Below, one piece after another: positions 7,022 through 16,400 of a stretch of 23,825 nucleotides of DNA (within the stretch, counting starts at the first letter, position 1; each line of letters opens with the position of its first letter). This stretch comes from CAZBZG01 sp964496245 (lineage in GTDB: Bacteria; Planctomycetota; SZUA-567), in the NCBI GenBank assembly GCA_964496245.1, contig CAZBZG010000033.1, positions 1 to 23,825 on the forward strand, given 5' to 3'. The notes beneath the pieces were generated by a model that saw only the letters and a program-made list of their open reading frames with translations, was not told where the DNA came from and ran no database searches. Both the position numbers and the translations under genes were made by a program.

Positions 7022-9034
7022 TCACGCCCCCTCCGGCAGCGGCGGGGTGCCCAGATTGTCCTTGAGAGGATTCTTGTCGTAGGCTGGCGCCTGCTCGCGC
7101 GCCTCGGCTTTGGCTCGGGCCTTCTGCTCGGCGCGCTTCTTCTGGGTCTCCGCCTTGCGCGTGCGCAACACGTCGAGCGACTGCTCCTCAAGGGCGAGAT
7201 CCACCTCTTCCCGGCTCAGCACTTCGAACTCGTTCAAAGCCTCCATCAGCACCTTCACGTCCTGGCGATGCTCCTGCAGCAGGCGGCGCGCTTCCGCGTA
7301 GCACGCGTCCACGATCTTGCGCACCTCGTTGTCGATCTTCTCGGCCGTGGCCTCGGAGAACTCCCGCCCCTCGAAGAGGCCCCCTTCCTGCATGCCCCCG
7401 TCGCTGTAGTGGATCAGCCCCAGCTCCTCGCTCATCCCCCATTCGCAGACCATCGAACGCACGAGATGCGTGGCCTGCTCGAAGTCGTTGGCGCCGCCGT
7501 TCGTGATGTCCTCCAGGAAAAGCTCCTCGGCGGCCCGCCCCCCCAGGCGCACCGTCACCTCGCCCAACAGGCGCTTTTTGCCGAGGTTGTACTCGTCCTT
7601 CTCGGGCAGCTGCATGGTCGCACCGAGCGCCTGCCCCCGCGGAATGATCGTGACCTTGTGCAGCGGCGTCACGTGCGGGAGGAGCCGCATCAGGAGCGCG
7701 TGCCCCGCTTCGTGGCACGCCGTGGCCCGCCGGTCCTCCTCTCCCATCTGCCGACTCCGCTTCTCCTTGCCGAAGCGCACCTTGTCCCGGGCCTCCTCGA
7801 AGCACTCCATGTCGACCGAGGGCTTCTCCTGCATGACCGCGATGAGCGCGGCTTCGTTCACCAGGCTCTCCAGGTCCGCGCCGCTGAAGGTAGGCGTGCC
7901 GCGGGAGATGATGCTGAGATCCACGTCGTCGCCCATGGTGATGCCCTTGGTGTGCACCTTGAGGATGGCTTCGCGGCCCCGCACATCCGGCAGGTCCACG
8001 TAGATGCGCCGGTCGAAGCGTCCGGGCCGCAGCAGGGCCGAGTCCAGCACGTCGGGGCGATTGGTGGCGGCGATCACGATCACGTTGTCATCCGACGTGA
8101 ATCCGTCCATCTCCACGAGAATCGCGTTCAGCGTCTGGGCCGTCTCCACGCCGCTGCCCGGGATGTCGTTGGCCCGCCGGCGCCCCACGGCGTCGATCTC
8201 GTCCAGGAAGATGATGCACGGGGCGTTGGCCTTGGCCTGCTCGAAGAGGTCGCGCACCCGGCTCGCACCTACGCCCACGAACATCTCCACGAAGTCGGAT
8301 CCGCTGATGCTGTAGAAGGGCACGTCCGCCTCGCCGGCGATGGCCTTGGCGAGCAGGGTCTTGCCGCTGCCGGGATTGCCGATCAAGAGCACGCCCCGCG
8401 GCAGGCGCCCGCCCAGGCGCTGGAAGCGCTCGGGGTTGCGCAGGAACTCAATGATCTCGCGCACCTCCTCCCGCGCCTCGTCGATCCCGGCCACGTCCTC
8501 GAAGCTCTTCTTGCTCTTGTCCCGCGAGAAGCGCACCGCCCGGCTCTTCCCGAAGCTCAGGATGCCGCCGCCGCCCGCGCCGCGCATCTGCCGGATGATC
8601 AGGAAGTAGAAGAGCAGAGCGAAGAAGAGCATCGGCAGGATGTAGGCGGCTGCGTCCTGCCACATGCTGGGCGGTTTCCAACGGAAATCCACGCCATCCT
8701 TGACGCACAGCGCCTGCAGCTCGTCGGCCGCTTCGGGACGCACCTGGCTGACGAAACGCTTCGACCGGTCCGCCTTGTTCTGCCCGGCCGTGTTGAACGT
8801 TCCTTCGATGTGACCGCTGCGCTGGTTGACGACAACGCTGTCGATGCGGCCGGCCCGGACCTCACGATCCAGAACCGCATAGCTCAGCTCCTCCGGGCCC
8901 GATCCCAAGTTCGTATTCTGCAGCGCCAGCAGGACCAGGATGCCCAGTGCCAGCACGGCCCAGACGAGCATCGGGCGGTAGGAACGCGGCGGGAGGCCCC
9001 CCTTCGCGGGGTCTTGCTGCTTTTCAGGTTTCAT
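7022..9034 (-). CDS. ftsH: ATP-dependent zinc metalloprotease FtsH
   Basis: A 670-residue inner-membrane AAA+ protease that degrades misfolded and regulatory membrane proteins. In many LPS bacteria it also controls LpxC. Two membrane helices at about 21-39 and 129-147 flank a periplasmic domain. The AAA module has Walker A at 219-226 (GNPGSGKT, where FtsH usually has GPPGTGKT), Walker B IIFLDEIDA at 274-282, pore loop MFVGVG at 251-256 and second region of homology ATNRPDVLDSALLRPGRFDRR around 323-343. The zinc site is HEAGH at 441-445 with Asp517 in NDFEQAT. The C-terminus (about 612-650) is a charged coiled coil. The frame extends upstream to 9196, but the ATG at 9034 has AGGAAATCC in front and follows the lptE stop by 37 bases, so I start there. 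Confidence 0.96.
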   Translation of the reverse strand: MKPEKQQDPAKGGLPPRSYRPMLVWAVLALGILVLLALQNTNLGSGPEELSYAVLDREVRAGRIDSVVVNQRSGHIEGTFNTAGQNKADRSKRFVSQVRPEAADELQALCVKDGVDFRWKPPSMWQDAAAYILPMLFFALLFYFLIIRQMRGAGGGGILSFGKSRAVRFSRDKSKKSFEDVAGIDEAREEVREIIEFLRNPERFQRLGGRLPRGVLLIGNPGSGKTLLAKAIAGEADVPFYSISGSDFVEMFVGVGASRVRDLFEQAKANAPCIIFLDEIDAVGRRRANDIPGSGVETAQTLNAILVEMDGFTSDDNVIVIAATNRPDVLDSALLRPGRFDRRIYVDLPDVRGREAILKVHTKGITMGDDVDLSIISRGTPTFSGADLESLVNEAALIAVMQEKPSVDMECFEEARDKVRFGKEKRSRQMGEEDRRATACHEAGHALLMRLLPHVTPLHKVTIIPRGQALGATMQLPEKDEYNLGKKRLLGEVTVRLGGRAAEELFLEDITNGGANDFEQATHLVRSMVCEWGMSEELGLIHYSDGGMQEGGLFEGREFSEATAEKIDNEVRKIVDACYAEARRLLQEHRQDVKVLMEALNEFEVLSREEVDLALEEQSLDVLRTRKAETQKKRAEQKARAKAEAREQAPAYDKNPLKDNLGTPPLPEGA

Positions 9035-9071
9035 GGGATTTCCTGTCGTGTGGGGCGGGCGGCTCTGCGGC

Positions 9072-9584
9072 CTACCACCTGCCGAGCGTGCGGCGTACGA
9101 TCTCCCGCGCCAGTGCGTCGATGGCCGCGTCCTCGGCGCTTGCGCGCACTTCTCCGCGGTCCTGCTCGTACAGCCCGGCCACTTCGCTGCCTTCACGGCT
9201 GCTGATGCGCAGGTCTTGGACGATGGGACGCTGTTCGACCTCGTCGAAGAAGGAGACGACCGCCTGAATGGTCAGGCGCACGCTGGCCGGACGGTCCTGC
9301 TTGGTCTCTCGCGGCACGTCCTTCTGTACGTCGGTGATCTCGCCGATGAGGCTGGCGTCGCCCCCGTGGTTCACTACGCGGACGTTGGGGTCTTCGTTGA
9401 CCAGCTCCTTCACGCGCCGGGTGAGCCGCGCCTCCAGGCCCTTGTAGAAGGTCTTGGAATTGCGGAAGCTCGGCACCTCGACCGTCTGGATGTGGGCCGG
9501 CAGACCGGACCGCGTGCTGTAGGCACAGCCCGTGGCAGCCAGCACGGCCAGTCCTGCGGCGGCGATGGCCGTCATCGTGCGCAT
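9072..9584 (-). CDS. lptE: LptE-family LPS-assembly lipoprotein
   Basis: A 170-residue outer-membrane lipoprotein. The signal ends in lipobox AATGC with the lipidated Cys at residue 20. Mature CAYSTRSGLPAHIQTVEVP is typical of LptE (DUF799/LptE superfamily) in non-gamma-proteobacterial Gram-negatives, followed by a basic helix (GLEARLTRRVKELV) and beta strands (ASLIGEITDV; SVRLTIQAVVSFFD). LptE plugs the LptD barrel and helps insert LPS at the outer leaflet. The start at 9584 has AAGGAGAAGAGC. Upstream is a 100-base gap holding C/G homopolymer tracts, downstream ftsH. lptD is not in the window. Overall similarity within LptE is weak across phyla, so the call rests on the lipobox and N-terminal pattern. 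Confidence 0.82.
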   Translation of the reverse strand: MRTMTAIAAAGLAVLAATGCAYSTRSGLPAHIQTVEVPSFRNSKTFYKGLEARLTRRVKELVNEDPNVRVVNHGGDASLIGEITDVQKDVPRETKQDRPASVRLTIQAVVSFFDEVEQRPIVQDLRISSREGSEVAGLYEQDRGEVRASAEDAAIDALAREIVRRTLGRW

Positions 9585-9631
9585 GCTCTTCTCCTTCGCC
9601 TTCGTACGGTTCTTCCGATCTTCAAACCCTG

Positions 9632-9669
9632 CCCCCCCATCTCGCCTCGGACCGCAACGGGGGGGGGGG
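9632..9669. repeat. C7...G11 homopolymer inverted tracts between bamD-like gene and lptE
   Basis: Seven Cs at 9632-9638 and eleven Gs at 9659-9669 face each other across a 20-base spacer. In the operon transcript this reads C11, 20 bases, G7, so a 7-bp all-GC hairpin is possible between the stop of the BamD-like gene (9685) and the lptE ribosome binding site. No U-tract follows, so it is not a standard terminator. An 11-base homopolymer is slippage-prone and also a common sequencing-error site. Confidence 0.6.
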
Positions 9670-9684
9670 AGACACAGGGGATGG

Positions 9685-11394
9685 CTACTCGAACTCCTCC
9701 GAGAGCTTCCAGCCGCCGGTCTCCGGCGTCCGCTCCTTTGGAGCCGGCGCGGGCGGCTCCGGGGGCGCCTTTCGAGGCGTCACGCGCGTGGGGGAAGAAG
9801 GAACCGCGTCCGCGCCGGTCGGCGGCCGGTCCGCACCCACGGGCTCCACACCTGCCACGCCTCTGGCTTCACGCGCTTGGCGCGAAGCGCTGGACGGAGA
9901 GGCCGCCTCCCCGACCTCCGGGCTCTCCTCCGGCTCCGGTACCATTGGGGTCGCGGTCTGCCGTTGCAGCGGCTCCCGTCTGCCTTGCTCGGGCGCCTCG
10001 TCCAAATCGACCCGCCACCCGCCAGCGCCGGCCCCAGAATCCACTGCGGGGGCCACTTCATGCGGAACGGTTTCCCCCTCGGCCGTGCCGGTCTCGTCCC
10101 CGGGCACGTCGGCGGCAGGAAGATCCCTGGGCAGCTCCGGAGCCTCGGAAAGCGCATCCTGCTCCCCGCGCGGTCTCAGGGCCTCGCGTTCCTGCGCCGG
10201 CGTGGGCACCGGTACGCGCGGCTCGCGCGCTGCCCGCGGCTCGGCCAGGGCCACGGATTCGCCGGGCGGCTCGTCCTCGACACCGGGAATGGGCCCGATC
10301 ACCACCTCGCTGCGAATCTCCTCTTCGCGCAGTTGCGGCGTCTGGAACTCTTCAGCCTCCTTCTTCGCAAAGGGATTCAGATCGATCTTGGGCATGCGGA
10401 AGAACCCGCCCTCCTGCGGCACGTCAATGGTCGGCAGCAACCGCCGGGCCTGCGTTGCGTAGCTCGTCCTCGGATACCGGCGGACGAGTTCGCCCAGCAA
10501 GAACCTGCCGGGCTTGACGCTGCGATGACTGCCCCGTCGGAAGTAGACGTGCGCCGCATCCCACATCTTCTTGGCTTCGACCTCCTCCAGCTCGTTGAGG
10601 CTCTGCTCGAGGCTCTCGGATTCCTCGGCTTCGGGCTTGGTCTCCTGCAGGACCCCTTTGGCGCGCATCTCCTTGACGATGCGGTCCACATCCGAAGAGG
10701 TGGCCTTGCCGCGCAGGACGTCCGCGCGGGTGATCCCCAGCCGCGCGTGGTCCACCAGCGGGCTCCTGGGAAACTCCTTGATGAGCCGTTCGAAATCCTT
10801 CTTGGCTTCATCGGGTTCCTGCAGACGCAGGTGCAGATTCCCGCTCGACAGCAGCGCATCGTCTGCGTAGGAACCGTACGGATCGTGCTGCAGAACCGCG
10901 GCGAACACCTCCAGGGCGCGCCGCCGCGCCGTCTCGGCCGGGTTCTCCTCGTTCAGCAGCCCGCCGTACTTGCCCGTCTCGAGCTTCTTTCCGATCTTGT
11001 ACTCAATCGCCACCAGATCCGCCATCCGGCCGGTGTGCGGGTAGGTCTCGATCACCTGTTCGAGCGCCTGAAAGGAACGGTAGAAGTCCTCCATGTCGAA
11101 GAGGCACTTGGCCAGACGCTGCAGGCTCACCCCTGCCTCGTCGCTGTCTGGATAGACACGGATCAGCAGGAAGTACTGCTTGGCTGCGTCGTAGTACTCC
11201 CCCGTCCGCTCGAGCTTGTATGCGTGACGCAGCTGCTCGGCCGGCGTGGCCCGCGCGCGTCCGGTTCCCTCGCTCCAGCCCGCCCCGCGCGTCCAGCGCC
11301 ACTGGGCCGCCCGCGCGGACGAACCACACGCCGCGATCAGGAAAACGGCCGCGAGTCCGCAGGCCAGCCGGCTCCGCTCGCTACTCGTCTTCAT
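9685..11394 (-). CDS. BamD-like TPR outer-membrane lipoprotein with long disordered tail
   Basis: A 569-residue predicted lipoprotein (lipobox LIAAC, Cys23; a type I site ARA/A follows as an alternative). Residues about 50-290 form TPR/BamD-like helical repeats with recurring pattern such as YYDAAKQYFLLIRVYPDS, FYRSFQALEQVIETYP and AKKDFERLIKEFPRSP. In other bacteria BamD with BamA folds outer-membrane proteins. From about residue 340 the protein is Pro/Glu/Arg-rich and disordered, far longer than E. coli BamD (245 residues). The first in-frame ATG is at 11400, but GGAGG is 2 bases from it and 8 bases from the ATG at 11394, so I choose 11394. The gene overlaps the end of the upstream TPR lipoprotein by 14 bases. 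It could instead be another TPR envelope protein of the YbgF/CpoB kind. Confidence 0.75.
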   Translation of the reverse strand: MKTSSERSRLACGLAAVFLIAACGSSARAAQWRWTRGAGWSEGTGRARATPAEQLRHAYKLERTGEYYDAAKQYFLLIRVYPDSDEAGVSLQRLAKCLFDMEDFYRSFQALEQVIETYPHTGRMADLVAIEYKIGKKLETGKYGGLLNEENPAETARRRALEVFAAVLQHDPYGSYADDALLSSGNLHLRLQEPDEAKKDFERLIKEFPRSPLVDHARLGITRADVLRGKATSSDVDRIVKEMRAKGVLQETKPEAEESESLEQSLNELEEVEAKKMWDAAHVYFRRGSHRSVKPGRFLLGELVRRYPRTSYATQARRLLPTIDVPQEGGFFRMPKIDLNPFAKKEAEEFQTPQLREEEIRSEVVIGPIPGVEDEPPGESVALAEPRAAREPRVPVPTPAQEREALRPRGEQDALSEAPELPRDLPAADVPGDETGTAEGETVPHEVAPAVDSGAGAGGWRVDLDEAPEQGRREPLQRQTATPMVPEPEESPEVGEAASPSSASRQAREARGVAGVEPVGADRPPTGADAVPSSPTRVTPRKAPPEPPAPAPKERTPETGGWKLSEEFE

Positions 11395-12454
11395 GCCCAT
11401 CGCCTCCCTCGGGGTCGGTCTCGATCCCGAGCCTCTCGAGAATCTGTTCCGCCTCTCGGGCGGCGTCCGTTCCGGGGTGCTTGCGCAGCACGTCCTGCAG
11501 CAGGAAGACCCCGGCCTTCTGGTTGCCCTGCCGCAGGTGGAATCGCGCCTGGTTCAGCAGATCCCGGCCGGCAGCCGCGACCCGCTGCTTGCGCGCCGCC
11601 TTGATGCGCGCCTTCAGAGCATCGGACTTCGGCTTGAAGAGCGCGCACTCCCGAAGGTATTCCGTGGCCTCCTTCACGACGCGCGGCGGCACGTTTCCGC
11701 CGTGGTCCTTTCCAATCAAAAGCTTGGCCAGCGCAGCGCGCGCTTCGAACGACGCGGGCGTGGCTGTGTAGCTGGGCGCCAGGAGCCGGCGATACGCGCG
11801 TTCGGCCCCCTCGATATCATCGAGCCGGACCCGGCAATCCCCCAAGCGCAGCAAGGCCTTGGGAGCCTCCGGACTCCGCGGATCATTATACACAATCCTG
11901 TCCAGAACGCGAGAGGCTGCTTCCAGGCCGCTCAGCTTTTTTTCCCCCTTCCCCGCATCGGGCACCGCGCCCGCGCCCAGCGCTTCGAGCCGTTCGGCGA
12001 TCTCGAATTCCAGGGACACGCGCTCCTGCACCCCGACCGGCTCGAGCTCAGGGGGAAAACTCCTCTCAATGGCCTCGTACGCCTGCCACAGGTTGCCCAG
12101 TTTCGCGTGGCACCGGCCCGCCCCCAGCCAGGCGCGTCGACGTCCCTCGCCGCGCACGCCCGCGGACAGGATCTTCTCGTACACCTCCAGGGCCGCCTGG
12201 TAGTTCTTCCGGGTCTCTTCCGAGGTGTTGCCTGGTATCTCGGACCCTTTGGCGAGCAGCAGGAGCACGCGGATGTTGTCATCCACGGCCTCGCTTCCGC
12301 CGGTGGCTGGCGCCGCAGCGTCGGCGGCTTGCACGTTCCGGCCCGCCGCCTGGTCGGGGCCGCAACCGGAAGCCAACACGAGCGCCCCCAGGGCCGCGAC
12401 CCAGAGCCCCCCGAGGCGTCTCACCCATTCCGTGTCAGGCCTTGCGCGTCGCAT
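11381..12454 (-). CDS. TPR-repeat lipoprotein of unknown role
   Basis: A 357-residue predicted lipoprotein: basic start, hydrophobic core GLWVAALGALVL, lipobox LASGC with Cys31. The mature part is helical and TPR-like, with units such as YQAALEVYEKILSAG, WQAYEAIERSFPPEL, ASRVLDRIVYNDPRSPEA and IEGAERAYRRLLAPS, and a late unit DLLNQARFHLRQGNQKAG before a VLRKHPGTDAAREAEQIL repeat. It is the upstream partner of the BamD-like protein, and the two genes overlap, so they may act in one envelope complex; that is inference. The start at 12454 lies inside the recO end (20-base overlap) with GAGGA in front. The frame is open further upstream to 12559, but that stretch is recO in another frame and lacks a signal peptide. 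I do not recognise a specific family. Confidence 0.8.
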   Translation of the reverse strand: MRRARPDTEWVRRLGGLWVAALGALVLASGCGPDQAAGRNVQAADAAAPATGGSEAVDDNIRVLLLLAKGSEIPGNTSEETRKNYQAALEVYEKILSAGVRGEGRRRAWLGAGRCHAKLGNLWQAYEAIERSFPPELEPVGVQERVSLEFEIAERLEALGAGAVPDAGKGEKKLSGLEAASRVLDRIVYNDPRSPEAPKALLRLGDCRVRLDDIEGAERAYRRLLAPSYTATPASFEARAALAKLLIGKDHGGNVPPRVVKEATEYLRECALFKPKSDALKARIKAARKQRVAAAGRDLLNQARFHLRQGNQKAGVFLLQDVLRKHPGTDAAREAEQILERLGIETDPEGGDGHEDE

Positions 12455-13229
12455 AAGCGTCCTCACGGGCCGAAGGACTCCTCTCCAGAAGAGCGAGCAG
12501 AAGGTCCTTGCTGCGAATTCCCCGCCCCAGCATGTCCTCGACATACCGGCCGAGCGCACCCACCAGGCCGATCATCTCCGCATCCGGCAGAGCCAGGCGA
12601 CGGGGCGCATTGGCGTCGCCGCGCCCCAGATACCGAAGTGCGGAAATCCCCCGCGCCGAGATGCGCGTCCCGCCGGCCCGCCCACTGCAGCCCGGGCAAA
12701 CCAGCCCTCCGCGCAGACCGGAGAGCACCAGGGCATCCTGCCCGGGCAGAGCCGCTCCGCAATCCGCACACGCATCGAGCCGCGGCTGGAATCCGAGGTC
12801 CGGCAACAGGTCCAGCACCATGCGCACGAGCACAGGCCCCACCGGCGCCATCCGATCCAGGTCACGCAGGCCTGCGGCCAGCGCCTCGTAGGCACGCGGG
12901 TGGGGGTCGCGCACCATGCACGCAGCCTGCAGAATCTCTCCAGCCACGCACGCGGCCACGAAGCGCACCGGATCCTGCCGGAGCCGGACAAACTCCTCGG
13001 CCACCTGCGTTTCTGTCACCAGGTCGAGGCCGCCCCTCGTCCGTTCGTAGACCAAGGCTTCTTCCACGCTGAACAGATCGAGATGCCCGCGCATGACGCT
13101 GCGCTCGCGTCGGCAGCCCTTGGCGAGGGCGTCGATGCGGCCGAATTCCCGCGAAAACAGGACCACGATCAGCGAACTCTCGCTGAACGGCATCCGCCGC
13201 AGCACAACGCCTTCGCAGCAATGGGGCAT
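12435..13229 (-). CDS. recO: DNA repair protein RecO
   Basis: A 264-residue RecF-pathway mediator that anneals single strands and, with RecR, loads RecA onto SSB-coated DNA. The N-terminal OB-fold reads EGVVLRRMPFSESSLIVVLF (residues 6-25), the usual RecO opening. A helical domain follows, and a four-cysteine zinc motif CADC (154-157) ... CPGC (178-181) sits where RecO proteins from several phyla carry it. The frame opens at 13322, but the ATG at 13229 matches the family start and has GGGAGG about 10 bases upstream; the upstream residues carry no signature. It heads the minus-strand run and is divergent from the AsmA-like gene, with a good promoter at 13305-13333. The end overlaps the TPR lipoprotein start. 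Confidence 0.88.
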   Translation of the reverse strand: MPHCCEGVVLRRMPFSESSLIVVLFSREFGRIDALAKGCRRERSVMRGHLDLFSVEEALVYERTRGGLDLVTETQVAEEFVRLRQDPVRFVAACVAGEILQAACMVRDPHPRAYEALAAGLRDLDRMAPVGPVLVRMVLDLLPDLGFQPRLDACADCGAALPGQDALVLSGLRGGLVCPGCSGRAGGTRISARGISALRYLGRGDANAPRRLALPDAEMIGLVGALGRYVEDMLGRGIRSKDLLLALLERSPSAREDAYATRKA

Positions 13230-13258
13230 GGGCCGATGGCCTCCCAATGACACGCCGT

Positions 13259-13274
13259 GCTGCAGGCCTGCAGC
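13259..13274. promoter_or_regulatory. 16-bp perfect palindrome in the recO leader
   Basis: GCTGCAGGCCTGCAGC reads identically on both strands. It lies between the predicted recO transcription start and start codon, 40 bases from a second palindrome's -10-proximal position. It could be an operator in the recO/AsmA-like divergent region. No known regulator site matches it. Confidence 0.35.
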
Positions 13275-13304
13275 CGTGCGTACGCGATCGCGCGCCGCCG
13301 GTTG

Positions 13305-13333
13305 ATTGTACGCAGGAGGCATGCGCCCTGCAA
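13305..13333 (-). promoter_or_regulatory. Promoter for recO and the long minus-strand operon
   Basis: On the minus strand TTGCAG (13328-13333, 3/6) and TACAAT (13305-13310, 5/6) are spaced by 17 bases. Predicted start near 13298 gives a leader of about 69 bases. The leader contains a 16-bp perfect palindrome (13259-13274) and a 10-bp one (13283-13292). Confidence 0.5.
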
Positions 13334-13372
13334 TCGCTCACTCCGCCGGAACCCCGCAGCCCCCTTTCGGGC

Positions 13373-13401
13373 TTGCGCTCGGTCGCCCGCCGTCGTACCA
13401 T
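13373..13401 (+). promoter_or_regulatory. Weak candidate promoter for the AsmA-like gene
   Basis: TTGCGC (13373-13378, 3/6) and TACCAT (13396-13401, 4/6) are 17 bases apart. Predicted start near 13408 would give a leader of about 63 bases to the ATG at 13471. This is the best pair I found in the divergent region on this strand but it is weak. Confidence 0.3.
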
Positions 13402-13470
13402 CTCATGGGACGCGAAACGCTTCCTGTGCCGCCCGCGCTGCTCTCTTTTGCCAAGTACGGGAGCTCTATC

Positions 13471-16400
13471 ATGAGCCAAGCCCCGGAACGTACGCCCCCT
13501 CCAAACACCGGCGCCCAACACCCCCTCCGTCCCAAGCGCCGGTTGCGGTCCTGCCTCAAGGTCGGCTGCGCCGGGGTCGTCCTGCTCGTGGTCCTCGTCG
13601 TCTTGGCCCCTCAGCTCGTGCCCACTGCCTGGATCCGGGACCTCGTGATCGAGCAGGTCGAGACGCATACGGGGCGCGACTGCAAGCTGCAGGACATCGA
13701 AATCGGCTGGATCGACGGCGTAACGCTCCGGGGACTGCGCATCGCAGGCGACGGAGACGCCCCGCCCCTGCTGGAGGCTGACGAGCTGAGTCTGGAGGTC
13801 GACCTGCAGGCGCTTCTCGAAAAGCGTCTCGTGATCAAGCGCGTGTGGATCCAGGGGGCGGCCATCCACATCGTGCGTACGCCCGGCGGCAACGGAAAGG
13901 GCGGATTCGGCGTGATCGGCCGGCAGACGCACATCCGGGATGCCTCCATCCATTACCGCGACCCCGCCCAGAACATCGATACCGCGTGGTCCATCCCCCG
14001 TCTGACACTCACCGGCAGCGACATCAACGGACCCATGCAGCTCTTCGGCACCTTCGCCCCGCAGGGCGACGGTCCCCTGGGGACCATCACGGTGGAGGGC
14101 GAGCTGGATGTGCTGGAGAACGACCGCCTCGCCGCAGAGCCCACCGCCGCCGTCCAGATCACGCTCGAATCCTTTGCTCTCCCGGCCGTGCTCGCGCAGC
14201 TCGGCATCGCAACCGAGCCCCAAATCACGGCCGGCACCCTGGACGGCAGTCTGGACGTCACCTGCAAGGGCCGGACGTTCGCGATGCCGAAGGGCGAGGT
14301 GACGTTCGCCAAGGTCCAGCTCAACGCGGCCGACCGCGACCGGCCCCTCTCCCTTCCCGGCGCGACCCTGACCTGCAAGGCCACGCTCGAGATGGACAAG
14401 GACACGCTCGTCCTGACCGAAGGCTCCCTCGCCCTGGCCGACCTGGCTGCGGATCTCGCCTGCGCGGGAACCATCAGTCAACTCCGCAGCCACCCCACCG
14501 GCAAGCTCGAGACCGAACTGCGCGCGGACCTGGCCAAAACTGCCGCCTATCTCCGATCCGACGGCTTGCTCCCGGCTCTGCCCGAAGGCCTGCGCGGCAC
14601 CCTCACGCTCTCCGGACCGTTCGCCTTCACCCCGGGATCGTTCGACGCCGTTCCCGAGATCCACCTCACAAACCTTTGCCTCCCGGTCGGGGCCCTGGAC
14701 CCCAAGCGCGCGGCCACAGGCTCCTTCCACGGTACCTTTGCCGTGAAGGGAGACACGCAGGCGGTCTCCGGAGAGGGGGCGATCTCCCAGAGCGACCTGA
14801 CCCTTCCGGTCGCCTGCCTGGACGCGCCGTTTCGCCTGCAGGCTCTGTCCGGACCAATGACCTTCGCCGCCAGCGCCAATGAGACGCACGCCGAGTTCAC
14901 CTGCAAGGACGCGCGGCTGGACGTGCCCAAGACGCCGTCCACAACCACGGCACTGGAGGGACTCGGCCTCTCGGGCACGCTCGCCTTTTCCGCGTTTGCC
15001 AAAGGCGACCTGCCCGGCGGGCTTCAGGCCGACCTCTCTCTCGCGGTCCCGTTCGCAGACAAGCCCGTTGCCGTGCACCTGAAGCAGTCGCAGCCCGCCC
15101 CCGAGGCTCCCCGCACGACCTGGCGCGTGCAGGCGGAGGGCTTGGACCTGGCCAAAGTGGGCGAGCGCTTCGCAATCGAACCCTTTGCCAGCGGCGCCAA
15201 GCTTGAAGGCACGGCCAGCGCTGACAGCCAGGGGACCCTCACGCGCGAATCGATCGCCGCGCAGGTCCGCCTCTCCTGCGAAGAACTCTGGGCCTACCGG
15301 CTGATCGCCGACTGCGCGGAGACGCGTCTGGGCATCACCGCGGTCGCGGTGGACGCCACCTACGGATTTGCAGACGAAACGATCAAGATCGAGAAGGGCC
15401 AGATCACGACCAACGCCCTGCGAGCTTCGGTGGCGGGCACGATCGGCCCCGGAACGGGCGCCCTCTCTTACAACGCCGTCGTTCGGCCGGGTTCGGCCGA
15501 ACCGGTCCTGCGCGCCCTGGCCCTGCCCACCGGCCTCCTCAGAGAGATCACCTGCCGGGGGCGTCTCTCCTACGACGAAAAGCGGTTCGCCCTCCAAGAG
15601 ACCTCGGTCGACGGCACACTACAACTCGACGAACCGCATGCGCTCAACGCGCGCCACGATCTGACGGGCAGCCGCCAGCCAGACGCAGCCCTTTCGATCG
15701 CCCTGCAGGCAGTTGCGCTCCAGCTGGCGGCCGGCAAGACGCCCCGGCTTCGGGTCACCGTGTCCGAGGGCGTATGGAATGCGCCCACCGGCCGTTTCCG
15801 AGCCGATCTCGACGGCAGTACAGAGACCGTGCTCCTCCTGCTCGATCGCCTGAGCCAGACGTTTCCCGCGATGCAGGAGATCGCCACGTCCCTCGCGCCC
15901 TACCGCATGGCCGGCGCGTTCACAGCCACGGCGCAACTCCAGGCCGGCGAGCGCGCGCTGACGCTCCGGGTCGACCCCATCCGGCTCCAGGAAGCCCGGC
16001 TCGCGGGTACGGACAAGACACCCATCTTCCGCGACCCGGATACGCGGGGCGTCTATGCGATGGCCTATGCGCCGGACACCGGGCGCATCACGATCGAGCG
16101 CTCCGAGATCGCCACCTCCAAGGTGCGCGTGGGAGACGCCGGCAACCTACCCGCCCTCAAACTCACGTACCAGGGCGGCCTGGTCCCGCCCGCCGGCGAG
16201 TCCGCCCGCGCTCGAGGCGACTGGCAGTTCGCCAAGGACAACCGTTTCACGATCGACGCGCCTTCGCTCGCGCATCTGCGCAACATCTTCCCGGCTCTCT
16301 TCGCGCAGGGACACGCGCTGGCGGGCGCCGCCCGCGGCACGCTCGATCTGGCGGGCCCTCTCTCCGCGCTCGCCTTCGATGCGCAACTGCGCCTGGCAAA

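Noticed and set aside
6692..11604. Long plus-strand ORFs (837 codons at 6692-9205; 690 codons at 9532-11604) opposite ftsH, lptE and the TPR genes
   Set aside because: His/Arg/Leu-rich antisense reading of real genes, without recognisable domains.
13284..13291. GCGATCGC (HIP1-like) octamer
   Set aside because: HIP1 is a cyanobacterial repeat; a single copy in GC-rich DNA is expected by chance.
12862..15597. 911-codon minus-strand ORF opposite the AsmA-like gene and part of recO
   Set aside because: Gly/Arg/Glu-rich shadow of a GC-rich gene; no motif, and it overlaps two well-supported genes in other frames.
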